Below are positions 1 through 5,347 of a DNA stretch of 5,632 bases, piece by piece. Origin of the DNA: Rhodospirillales bacterium (GTDB lineage: Bacteria; Pseudomonadota; Alphaproteobacteria; Rhodospirillales; 2-02-FULL-58-16); assembly GCA_021775195.1 (NCBI GenBank), contig JAJFIG010000437.1, positions 1 to 5,632 of the forward strand, in the 5' to 3' direction. A program made the position numbers and the translations under genes. The first letter of the stretch is position 1. Each line of letters opens with the position of its first letter. The notes beneath the pieces are model-generated. The model searched no databases, was not told where the DNA came from, and saw nothing but the letters and a program-made list of their open reading frames with translations.

Positions 1-914
1 CCAATTTCGATGGTCAGTTTCTTGCGCGTCGGGATCACATCCAGCGGCCGCATGGCGTCGCCAGAAACACTGTTCTCCACCGCCGGGATCAAAACCCTGA
101 GGCGCACCGCCAGCCCCGCCGCCATCACCATGTGGGCAAGGCCGAGCACGTTGGCCGCCCCGCCCATGTCCTTTTTCATCAGCTTCATCGGCCCCGCCGG
201 CTTGAGGTCGAGGCCCCCGGTGTCGAAGCAGACGCCCTTTCCCACCAGGGTCACCTTGGGAGCATCCGCCTCGCCCCAGGTGAGGTCGATCAGGCAGGGT
301 GGCCGGGTGCTCGCCCGACCGACCGCATGGATCGCCGGATAGTTGGCTTCCAGCAGGTCGTCGCCGGTGATCACCCGGCAGTCGGCGCCGTGTTCGCCGG
401 CCAGGGCAGCGGCAGCAGCAGCCAGTTCCTGCGGCCCCATATCCGAGGCCGGCGTGTTGATCAGGTCGCGCGCCAGGAAGGTCGCGCGAGCGGCGTGTTC
501 GACCCCATCCCGATCGCATCCCTCCGGCCACAACAGGGTGGCGTATTTGGCCTCCACCTTCCGGTAGCGGGCGAAGGCATAGGTCCCCAGGGCCCAACCC
601 AGGCCGGCACGCCCGGCATCCGCCGGCGCCAGCGCCCCTTCCACCCGGTAGGTCCCTTCCGGCAGACGTCCCGGCGCGCCGGCCCAGTCCCACAGGCCGC
701 CATTTTCTCCCAGGCCCACCAGGGCCCGCTCGATGCCGCCGTCGGCGCCGGGGATGGTTATCGTCGTCCCGCCGTCGGCCGTGAACCCGTTGCCGACAAC
801 CCAGCGGCAGGCGGTTTCGTTTTCGACCTCGAGCCAGCGGCCGAGATCCGCCTTGCGCAAGGGAGTGAGAGGGATGGCGCCATCGTCGGCCGTTGCCGTC
901 AGGTATTGCAGCAC
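1..914 (-). CDS. M17 leucyl aminopeptidase-family protein (partial, C-terminus beyond left edge)
   Basis: This is a cytosolic dinuclear-metal exopeptidase that removes N-terminal residues from peptides; 304 complete codons are visible and the gene runs off the left edge. The M17 catalytic core is clear: GKGVCFDTGG at residues 225-234, then LKP and MKKDMGG. K226, D231, K238 and D249 keep exactly the spacing of the E. coli PepA ligand/catalytic set K270, D275, K282, D293. The next conserved block reads VENSVSGDAMRPLDV (279-293), where many members have ENMPSGNAYRPGD. The NTDAEGR motif, with the remaining metal ligands and catalytic Arg, should lie just past the edge. The start is GTG at 914-912: AAGGAG sits 8 nt upstream, and an in-frame TGA lies 10 codons upstream, so no longer start is possible. 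Residues 1-150 form the variable N-terminal domain and are poorly conserved, as is usual in this family. No signal peptide is visible. The gene is divergent from the GST gene. Exact subtype (PepA, PepB or other) and substrate are not decided by the sequence. Confidence 0.93.
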   Translation of the reverse strand, partial: MLQYLTATADDGAIPLTPLRKADLGRWLEVENETACRWVVGNGFTADGGTTITIPGADGGIERALVGLGENGGLWDWAGAPGRLPEGTYRVEGALAPADAGRAGLGWALGTYAFARYRKVEAKYATLLWPEGCDRDGVEHAARATFLARDLINTPASDMGPQELAAAAAALAGEHGADCRVITGDDLLEANYPAIHAVGRASTRPPCLIDLTWGEADAPKVTLVGKGVCFDTGGLDLKPAGPMKLMKKDMGGAANVLGLAHMVMAAGLAVRLRVLIPAVENSVSGDAMRPLDVIPTRKKLTIEI

Positions 915-951
915 GTCGAAGTCTCCTTGTTGCCTGGCCGGTCAAGGATTG

Positions 952-967
952 CGCGGATTGTTCCGCG
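952..967. promoter_or_regulatory. Perfect inverted repeat in divergent intergenic region
   Basis: CGCGGA-TTGT-TCCGCG is a perfect 6-bp inverted repeat with a 4-nt centre. It sits between the aminopeptidase GTG (minus strand, ending at 914) and the GST ATG at 1017, 38 bp from the first and 49 bp from the second. An AT-rich TTATAA at 985-990 could serve as a -10 element on either strand, but no convincing -35 element lies at the right distance. The repeat could be an operator shared by the two genes or a hairpin in the aminopeptidase leader. Six-bp arms in GC-rich DNA can occur by chance, so this is a weak call. Confidence 0.25.
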
Positions 968-1016
968 TGAAAAGGTGAAACCTGTTATAAGTCCCGAAAA
1001 ATGCGGGAGCCTCGGG

Positions 1017-1670
1017 ATGACCAAACCAACCCTGATCATCGCCAACAAGAACTATTCGTCGTGGAGTCTCCGCGCCGGGCTCGTCCTCATGCGCACGGGC
1101 CTCGATTTCGACGAGATCGTCATCCCCCTCGACACGCCCGAGACCCGGGACGCCATCGCCGTCCATTCGCCGACGGGCAAAGTGCCTGTGCTGCGGGTCG
1201 GCGATCTCTCCATTTGGGATTCGCTCGCCATCTGCGAATACCTGGCGGAGACCGTTCCCGGGGCAGGGTTGTGGCCTGCCGACGCCGGTGCCCGCGCCGC
1301 CGCCCGTGCCGTCAGCGCCGAGATGCACTCCGGTTTCATGGCGCTCCGCCGGCACCTGCCCATGAACATGCGGGCCCACTACCCGGACCGCGAGCACGGC
1401 CCCGAGGTCGACGCCGACATCGCCCGTATCACCGCCATCTGGCAATCCTGCCGCGAGGACTTCGGTGGCACCGGTGATTTACTGTTCGGCTCCTTCACCA
1501 TCGCCGACGCCATGTACGCGCCGGTGGTCAGCCGGTTCCGCACGTACGGTGTTCCCCTGCCCGCTCCCTGCCAGACCTACGCCGAGGCCCTCTGGGCCGT
1601 GCCCGAAATGCAGCAATGGGCCGCCGCCGCCCGCGACGAACCCTTCACCAACCCCAAATACGATTACTAG
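1017..1670 (+). CDS. Glutathione S-transferase family protein
   Basis: This is a 217-aa soluble protein with the length and two-domain plan of a bacterial GST. The N-terminal thioredoxin-like domain (about residues 4-82) opens with NKNYSSWSLRAG (10-21), a signature of a proteobacterial GST subgroup; a serine in this stretch is the likely catalytic or thiol-stabilising residue. TGKVPVL (53-59) carries the cis-proline P57 that contacts the glutathione backbone, and WDSLAICEYLAE (67-78) holds the acidic-Ser pair (D68, S69) that binds the gamma-glutamyl part. The helical C-terminal domain follows from about residue 93, with FTIADAMYAPV (160-170) as the usual N-capping/hydrophobic-staple motif. 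The start is ATG 1017, preceded by GGGAG at 1005-1009; the reading frame is open far upstream to position 132, but that stretch is antisense to the aminopeptidase and is not credible protein. It converges on the cytochrome operon, leaving 47 bp. Conjugation, dehalogenation or isomerase activity cannot be told apart here. Confidence 0.93.
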   Translation: MTKPTLIIANKNYSSWSLRAGLVLMRTGLDFDEIVIPLDTPETRDAIAVHSPTGKVPVLRVGDLSIWDSLAICEYLAETVPGAGLWPADAGARAAARAVSAEMHSGFMALRRHLPMNMRAHYPDREHGPEVDADIARITAIWQSCREDFGGTGDLLFGSFTIADAMYAPVVSRFRTYGVPLPAPCQTYAEALWAVPEMQQWAAAARDEPFTNPKYDY

Positions 1671-1681
1671 CCCACATTTCT

Positions 1682-1709
1682 CACCACCGCCATGGTCTGC
1701 GCGGTGCTG
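1682..1709. terminator. Possible hairpin between convergent genes
   Basis: CACCACCGC and GCGGTGCTG form a 9-bp stem with one mismatch (six perfect inner pairs, CACCGC/GCGGTG) around a 10-nt loop. It lies in the 47-bp gap where the GST gene and the DHC gene converge, which is where a shared terminator would be expected. There is no T-tract on either side, so it is not a standard intrinsic terminator. Confidence 0.25.
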
Positions 1710-1717
1710 TGCCGACG

Positions 1718-2239
1718 TCAGTCGTCCCAATTGATCCAGGTGTTGTTCGGCCCCGGCACGCGCACGTTGTCTTCCTCGTAGTCGCCGGCCTTGGCGCCGA
1801 TATGGCAGGCGTCGCATCGGGCCTTGGAACGCACACGCGGGTCGGACCATGCCTCTTTCGGTAGTTCGTCGTGTTCGTGGCGCCAGTGGCGCGTGTCGCT
1901 GATGCGCAACAGCGGCGCGCCGTTGGCCCGCGCGCGGGTATATTTGCGTGCCCAGCTGTTACCCTTGGTGTGGGCGGCATTGTCTTCCAAATAGCGGCGG
2001 ATATTCCCGGCGGTCACCGGATCAAGGCTGGCGTCCTCGCCGAAGTGGTCGGGCAGTGTATCCATCATCTTCCGCCACGATGCCCTGGGCAGGAACTGTG
2101 GCTGATAGGCCATATGGCATTCCCCGCATTCCTTGCTGACGGCATCGTTGGTGATCGGCGGCAACGGCCGGTCGGCAAGGACAGGAGCGGCGGCCGCGAC
2201 CAAGACGGCCGTGCCCAGGGCAAACAGTGTCGTGCGCAT
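1718..2239 (-). CDS. dhc: Periplasmic diheme cytochrome c (DHC family)
   Basis: This is a 173-aa exported electron-transfer protein. Residues 1-22 are a signal peptide ending in VLA before D23. Two c-type heme sites are present, CGECH (38-42) and CDACH (142-146), one near each end of the mature protein as in DHC. H65 in DHFGEDASL and H118, H121 or H123 in RHWRHEH are candidate distal ligands. In Rhodobacter sphaeroides, DHC is the known redox partner of SHP and is typically encoded beside it, as here. The start ATG has AAGGAG 8 nt upstream, overlapping the SHP stop codon; the intergenic gap is only 12 nt, so the genes are almost certainly cotranscribed. It is a clear paralogue of the C-terminal domain of the first gene in the operon (CGxCHxAYxP, then DHFGEDASL in both). 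It probably shuttles electrons from the membrane b/c protein to SHP. Confidence 0.93.
   Translation of the reverse strand: MRTTLFALGTAVLVAAAAPVLADRPLPPITNDAVSKECGECHMAYQPQFLPRASWRKMMDTLPDHFGEDASLDPVTAGNIRRYLEDNAAHTKGNSWARKYTRARANGAPLLRISDTRHWRHEHDELPKEAWSDPRVRSKARCDACHIGAKAGDYEEDNVRVPGPNNTWINWDD
2025..2044. repeat. 20-bp exact direct repeat, copy 1 (inside dhc)
   Basis: AGGCTGGCGTCCTCGCCGAA is identical to positions 2966-2985. On the minus strand both copies encode the conserved DHC stretch FGEDASL. This is a trace of homology between the two DHC domains, not a separate element. Confidence 0.8.
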
Positions 2240-2251
2240 GGATTGAACTCC

Positions 2252-2677
2252 TTATTGGCTGGTCATGAAGGTTATGAAATCGCCCTTTTCGCGGGCTGTG
2301 CATTCGCGGCCCAGGACGCTATTGCAGTTGCGCCGGAACCACTTGGCGACCTTTTCCGGATCGCTGTAACGCTCCGGGGTCCTTGAAACGGCCAGGGGGT
2401 CGATCACCTTGCCGGCACGGGTCTCGCCGGCCTGAATTGGTGACGGCCCGTGACAACTGGTGCACGCCGGCGTCGCCGGCTTGCCGCCGGTGTGCCGATG
2501 GCGGAACAAAACATCGCCGCGCCCGGCGTCGAATCCGGCAAAACCGGATGCCTGATCTTTTGCCTGTGCCGAGAGCTCCGCCAGGATGGCGTCGCGGCCC
2601 GGATTGGCGCCGGCCACCGCCGGCACCACCAGAACGGACAGCACGGCAAGAACGGGTAGGGCGGTAAATCGGATCAT
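2252..2677 (-). CDS. shp: SHP-type oxygen/NO-binding cytochrome c (DUF1924 family)
   Basis: This is a 141-aa periplasmic monoheme cytochrome with an N-terminal signal peptide (about residues 1-24, cleavage near AGA-NPG). The single heme site is CTSCH (72-76), preceded by the family motif TGGKP (63-67). The C-terminal stretch RRNCNSVLGREC (115-126) matches the SHP loop: from recalled R. sphaeroides SHP, N117 aligns with the unusual Asn88 axial ligand and C118/C126 with the nearby disulfide pair. In SHP the Asn leaves the iron on reduction, so the ferrous heme transiently binds O2 or NO; its physiological substrate is not settled. The gene lies 11 nt after the b561-DHC stop and 12 nt before dhc. 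The ribosome site GAGG is 6 nt before the ATG. An ATG overlapping this ribosome site is followed at once by TGA (ATGAAATGA) and cannot be the start. The family assignment is very strong. Confidence 0.93.
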   Translation of the reverse strand: MIRFTALPVLAVLSVLVVPAVAGANPGRDAILAELSAQAKDQASGFAGFDAGRGDVLFRHRHTGGKPATPACTSCHGPSPIQAGETRAGKVIDPLAVSRTPERYSDPEKVAKWFRRNCNSVLGRECTAREKGDFITFMTSQ

Positions 2678-2688
2678 TTCATTCCTCG

Positions 2689-3858
2689 TTATTTGTTGTC
2701 TGGAATCGAGATGGCCTGGTCATCAAACCGGCCGCTATCGGCGTCGCCATGGCAGGCGATGCAGTTACCCTTGCCGCCGACGGCCTTGCGCTTGAAGTCG
2801 GTGGCCGCAATATCGCCGTGCTTGCGTTTCCAATAAGCGGTCGCCGTGATCTCCCAGGGCGCATCGGGGGCAGGCACACGGAATCGGTTGGCCGCTTCGG
2901 TGTCCCAATTCTCGGACGCGTTGGATACAAGCCAGGCGCGGATGGCCGCGGTTTTTTTGGTGCCGAGGCTGGCGTCCTCGCCGAAATGATCGTCCAGCGC
3001 CGCCATCATGCCGTCCCAGGAACGGGCCGGCAGCAGGCTCGGATGATAGGCGTAGTGGCAGTCGCCGCACTCGGCGGCATAGACGGGGTCCATGGCCAGG
3101 TCGTAGACCCCGGTCGGTGGAGTCCGGGCCGCCAGGGTCAACACCGGCGCCAACGCCACGGCGACGGTCACAAGGCTGAGCGCCGCCACGAAGGGCCGTG
3201 CCGGCCTCGGATCGGACGGCGCGTCACAGGCCGCGGCGTTCAACCGCTTCCGGCCGCTAATCATGGCGCCGACAAGATTGGTGCGGCTAAGGAGCGATTC
3301 CACGGCGACCCCTATCACGTGGGCGGCGATCATCCCAAGCAGGCCAAAGGCCAGGGCTTCGTGCACCACTTTCGCCCCGTTGCCCGTCGCGTAGCTCACC
3401 CACCCGGCCAACACGCCCTGCTTTTCCTCGCCCCCCAGGCACATCAGGCCGGTCACCGTCAGTCCCGTCAGGGTCGCGAACAGGATCAGGATCATCACGG
3501 CGCCCGCCGGGTTGTGACCCAGGTAGTGGCGTGGGCGCAGCAGCATGGCCCCGCGCAGGTGCTCAAGCACCCGTCCGGGTCCGTAGGCGAAGCTGGCGAT
3601 GCGGCTGTAGGCACCGCCGAAAAGGGCCCAGACGACACGAAAAACGACGAGGGCGACGATGATGTACCCGGCTACGCTGTGAACCCCCATCCACCACTCC
3701 GGGGCAACGAACCCCGTGATCAAGGCGACGGCGACCGAGACCACCAACACCCAATGGAACAGCCGTGTCGGCAGGTCCCAGACGCGGGCCCACCCGCCGG
3801 GGTCGTTGCCGGTGGCCACACCGGCGACGGCCGGCCTCTGAGATTGGTTGATGGTCAT
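2689..3858 (-). CDS. Cytochrome b561-type membrane protein fused to a C-terminal diheme cytochrome c domain
   Basis: This is a 389-aa inner-membrane protein, first gene of the operon. Residues 1-205 form a cytochrome b561/Ni,Fe-hydrogenase b-subunit-type domain: four membrane helices (about 33-51, 62-82, 117-140, 163-187) with histidines H35, H60, H166 and H180 placed to bind two b hemes. A fifth hydrophobic helix (about 222-243) then leads to a periplasmic DHC-type domain with CGDCH (264-268) and CIACH (366-370), plus H291 in DHFGEDASL and H347 in WKRKHGD as possible distal ligands. Members of the b domain oxidise or reduce membrane quinones; here the likely route is quinol to b hemes, to the tethered c hemes, to free DHC and SHP. 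The start ATG has GAGGAG 6 nt upstream. In related clusters cytochrome b and DHC are commonly separate proteins; here both a fused and a free DHC exist. Transcription probably starts in the 3859-4134 gap, where a symmetric repeat array lies about 60 bp upstream. Confidence 0.93.
   Translation of the reverse strand: MTINQSQRPAVAGVATGNDPGGWARVWDLPTRLFHWVLVVSVAVALITGFVAPEWWMGVHSVAGYIIVALVVFRVVWALFGGAYSRIASFAYGPGRVLEHLRGAMLLRPRHYLGHNPAGAVMILILFATLTGLTVTGLMCLGGEEKQGVLAGWVSYATGNGAKVVHEALAFGLLGMIAAHVIGVAVESLLSRTNLVGAMISGRKRLNAAACDAPSDPRPARPFVAALSLVTVAVALAPVLTLAARTPPTGVYDLAMDPVYAAECGDCHYAYHPSLLPARSWDGMMAALDDHFGEDASLGTKKTAAIRAWLVSNASENWDTEAANRFRVPAPDAPWEITATAYWKRKHGDIAATDFKRKAVGGKGNCIACHGDADSGRFDDQAISIPDNK
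2966..2985. repeat. 20-bp exact direct repeat, copy 2 (inside the fused DHC domain)
   Basis: This is the second copy of the 20-bp identity with 2025-2044. It lies in the DHC domain of the b561-DHC fusion gene and encodes the same FGEDASL residues. The surrounding nucleotides have diverged, so the domain duplication is old or the motif is under strong constraint. Confidence 0.8.
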
Positions 3859-3906
3859 CGCTAGCTCCTCGATGGCCGCCGTGCTGATTGCGGGCGAGGG
3901 GGAAAG

Positions 3907-4017
3907 CTAGCGGCTTGCCGCTGAATGGGCGCTGAAGGTCCCGTTCAGCTTCGGTTCAGGAATGGTGGCGGCGTCCGCCGCCACATGCAGATTCTTGGAC
4001 CAATCGTCGAATGCCAT
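3907..4017 (-). CDS. Possible 36-aa small ORF in the operon leader
   Basis: An ATG on the minus strand at 4017 opens a 36-codon frame, beginning MAFDDWSKNLHVAADAATIP and ending at a TAG at 3909-3907. A purine-rich AAGGAAGGG lies 8 nt upstream of the ATG and could be a ribosome site. If translated, it would be a short hydrophilic leader peptide ending 48 bp before the b561-DHC start. Against this, its C-terminal codons coincide with the CTGAA/TTCAG repeat array and its middle with a strong hairpin, so the frame may be open by chance. No family was recognised. Confidence 0.25.
   Translation of the reverse strand: MAFDDWSKNLHVAADAATIPEPKLNGTFSAHSAASR
3909..3922. repeat. Short palindrome next to the repeat array
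   Basis: AGCGGC-TT-GCCGCT is a perfect 6-bp inverted repeat with a 2-nt centre. It overlaps the first CTGAA half-site of the adjoining array and lies 51 bp upstream of the b561-DHC start codon. It may be part of the promoter or operator, or form a small hairpin in the 5' leader. Confidence 0.3.
3920..3959. promoter_or_regulatory. Symmetric four-site array, likely response-regulator operator
   Basis: The array reads GCTGAA-N5-GCTGAA, a 6-nt gap, then GTTCAG-N5-GTTCAG. CTGAA occurs at 3921-3925 and 3932-3936, and its complement TTCAG at 3944-3948 and 3955-3959. Each pair has 11-bp periodicity, and all four half-sites are exactly symmetric about position 3940. Tandem half-sites one helical turn apart are the usual target of OmpR/PhoB-family response regulators. 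SHP/DHC/cytochrome b clusters are often found with a two-component system of this type, although none is in this window. The array is about 60-100 bp upstream of the b561-DHC start, suitable for activation of the minus-strand operon; no strong -10/-35 pair is seen downstream of it, as is common for activated promoters. Confidence 0.55.
3965..3984. repeat. Strong GC-rich hairpin
   Basis: GTGGCGGCG and CGCCGCCAC are perfect 9-bp complementary arms separated by only two bases; in RNA this would fold as an 8-bp stem with a GUCC or GGAC tetraloop. It lies between the CTGAA/TTCAG array and the rightward terminator in the divergent intergenic region. No T-tract follows on either strand, so it is not an intrinsic terminator. 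It could be a structured leader element of either transcript or another operator. Confidence 0.45.
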
Positions 4018-4073
4018 GACCGGAACCCTTCCTTGCGCTAAATTGGAACGGTTCTTAATGCAACGGTCCCTCC

Positions 4074-4099
4074 AGAATCCCGGGTAATCGGGATTTTTT
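4074..4099 (+). terminator. Intrinsic terminator upstream of the ExbB-like gene
   Basis: AATCCCG (4076-4082) pairs with CGGGATT (4089-4095) around the loop GGTAAT; an added G-U and A-U pair can extend the stem to 9 bp. A run of six T follows (4094-4099). Only the plus strand has the T-tract, so it would stop rightward transcripts, 36 nt before the ATG of the next gene. No rightward gene precedes it since the GST gene ended at 1670, which implies a leader attenuator or a short untranslated RNA. A weak promoter candidate is TTGCGC (4033-4038), 17 bp, TAATGC (4056-4061). Confidence 0.6.
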
Positions 4100-4134
4100 G
4101 GACGCCGGCCGGCACGGGAATAGAGGAATCAGAG

Positions 4135-4761
4135 ATGGAGTCGCGATACCTTCTCCTCGTCCGCTTCGCCCTTTTCAATCTGGTCGCCGCCAGCCTGCTC
4201 GTCGCCACCTACCTGCAGGGTTGGATCGACCACATGATTTCCGGGCACCTGGTCGAACTGCCCCTGGTGATTGTCCTGGTATTCGGATTCGGGCTCGCCG
4301 TCTGCACCTTCAGGGTCTGGCAGAACAGCCGCGAACTGAACGACGTCGAGGACGGCCGCCCGGCGCCCCGGTCCCAGGCCGGCCGCTACCTGGCCAACGT
4401 CACAAACGGCGGCGGTGAAAGCCGGGCGCTCCACGCCAGTGTCCTTCGGCTCAAGCTGTCCAACCGCATCGCCATCGTCCGCCAGGTCGCCAACACCCTG
4501 GTCTTCCTGGGGCTGATCGGCACCGTCATCGGCTTCGTCATCGCCCTCGCCGGCGTCGACCCCCAGGCGGTCAGCGACGTCCAGCGGGTCGCGGGCATGG
4601 TGTCGAAGCTGATCCAGGGCATGGCGGTGGCGTTGAACACCACCCTTGTCGGCGCCGTCCTCTATGTCTGGCTGATCGTCGACCACCGGATGCTCGCCAC
4701 CGGCACCGTTCATCTTCTGACCGCGACCATCGAACTGGCGGACGGCGATGGAACAGCTTGA
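4135..4761 (+). CDS. MotA/TolQ/ExbB-like proton-channel membrane protein
   Basis: This is a 208-aa inner-membrane protein with four predicted helices (about 5-27, 39-60, 119-141, 161-183) and a cytoplasmic stretch of about 60 residues between helices 2 and 3. Helix 3 (NTLVFLGLIGTVIGFVIAL, 120-138) and helix 4 (QGMAVALNTTLVGAVLYVWL, 161-180) carry the family hallmarks: Gly-rich LGLIGTVIG with T130, and a GMAVALxTT motif with T169/T170, matching the Thr-lined ion path of ExbB, TolQ and MotA. These proteins form pentamers around a dimer of a single-pass partner and use ion flow to drive motion. The start ATG has AGAGGA 7 nt upstream. The next gene overlaps its end by 14 nt. The protein is shorter than E. 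coli ExbB or MotA and lacks the large MotA cytoplasmic domain, so it is not assigned to flagellar, Tol or Ton function. Confidence 0.85.
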   Translation: MESRYLLLVRFALFNLVAASLLVATYLQGWIDHMISGHLVELPLVIVLVFGFGLAVCTFRVWQNSRELNDVEDGRPAPRSQAGRYLANVTNGGGESRALHASVLRLKLSNRIAIVRQVANTLVFLGLIGTVIGFVIALAGVDPQAVSDVQRVAGMVSKLIQGMAVALNTTLVGAVLYVWLIVDHRMLATGTVHLLTATIELADGDGTA

Positions 4762-5347
4762 CTACTTCGACGACGACACAACGGGAACCGTCTTCCGCGA
4801 CGTGCTGCTGCTGGCCCTGCTCGGCTTTATCGCCATCGTCGTCATGCTGCTGCCCCACATCAGCACCACCAAGGAGCAGACCGAGGACCACCGGGCGCCC
4901 GGCAACGTCATCGTCGAGATGCACTGGCCCAATGATCTCTCGGTCGACGTCGATTTGTGGGTCAAGGCCCCGAACCAGTTGCCGGTCGGCTTCTGGAACC
5001 AGGGCGGTCATGTCTTCAACCTGTTACGCGACGACCTCGGTATCGAGGGCGACGCCACCAACGAGAACTACGAGGTCTCCTACAGCCGCGGCATCCCGCC
5101 AGGCGAATACGTGGTCAACGTCCACATGTACGGCAACCTGCCGGCCGGCGTCACGATACCGGTGAATATCGTCGTCAGCGTCAAGAAGAAGCTCGAGGAC
5201 ACCCGCCAGATCCTCAATTCCACCGTCGAGCTGTTTCGCCGCAATCAGGAGGAAACGGCGTTCCGTTTCCGCCTCGACCACGAGGGCGAGCTGGTACCCG
5301 ACAGCGTCAGCACCCTGCGTCACCCCCTGATCACGGAGCTGCAATAA
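4748..5347 (+). CDS. Single-pass ExbD/TolR-like anchor with a YfaP/DUF2135-like periplasmic domain
   Basis: This is a 199-aa protein with a short acidic N-terminus, one membrane helix (about 17-36) and a periplasmic part. The helix begins FRDVLLLALLGFIAIVVMLL (17-36), which lines up with the FxDVxLxLL start of the ExbD/TolR helix; D18 then matches the Asp that carries protons in ExbD, TolR and MotB. The periplasmic part is not an ExbD domain. Residues 53-145 look beta-rich and resemble the YfaP/DUF2135 pattern: VIVEMHW, then DVDLWVKAP (67-75), then NENYEVSY (105-112), then PPGEYVVNVHMYG (117-129). A charged stretch (146-180) follows, possibly helical in part. The gene overlaps the channel gene by 14 nt and has no strong ribosome site of its own, so translation is probably coupled. 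The partner of the ExbB-like subunit is the natural reading; the YfaP-like assignment is by eye and less certain. Confidence 0.7.
   Translation: MEQLDYFDDDTTGTVFRDVLLLALLGFIAIVVMLLPHISTTKEQTEDHRAPGNVIVEMHWPNDLSVDVDLWVKAPNQLPVGFWNQGGHVFNLLRDDLGIEGDATNENYEVSYSRGIPPGEYVVNVHMYGNLPAGVTIPVNIVVSVKKKLEDTRQILNSTVELFRRNQEETAFRFRLDHEGELVPDSVSTLRHPLITELQ

Noticed and set aside
403..423. GCAGCGGCAGCAGCAGCC-type trinucleotide run
   Set aside because: It encodes an alanine run in a helix of the aminopeptidase and is short and imperfect; ordinary in GC-rich genes.
132..1016. N-terminal extension of the GST reading frame to position 132
   Set aside because: The extension is antisense to the well-supported aminopeptidase, has no family features, and the GST domain starts right at ATG 1017 with a good ribosome site.
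1871..2386. 171-codon plus-strand frame across dhc and shp
   Set aside because: It crosses two genes with unmistakable CxxCH motifs on the other strand and shows no protein features.
2749..3864. Long open frame of 371 codons on the plus strand opposite the b561-DHC gene
   Set aside because: Its translation is rich in Gly, His, Arg and Gln with no domain or hydrophobic pattern; it is a GC-rich antisense shadow of a clear cytochrome gene.
3860..3911. Two GCTAGC hexamers 46 bp apart upstream of the b561-DHC gene
   Set aside because: Six-base matches with no shared flanks; one overlaps the ribosome-site spacer. Not enough to call a repeat element.
4104..4113. GCCGGCCGGC palindrome before the ExbB-like gene
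   Set aside because: It is a 10-bp self-complementary GC string that occurs often by chance at this composition; no further symmetry around it.
4129..4713. 194-codon minus-strand frame opposite the ExbB-like gene
   Set aside because: Its Asp/Gly/Val-rich low-complexity translation mirrors the membrane protein codons; the plus-strand frame has helices and family motifs.
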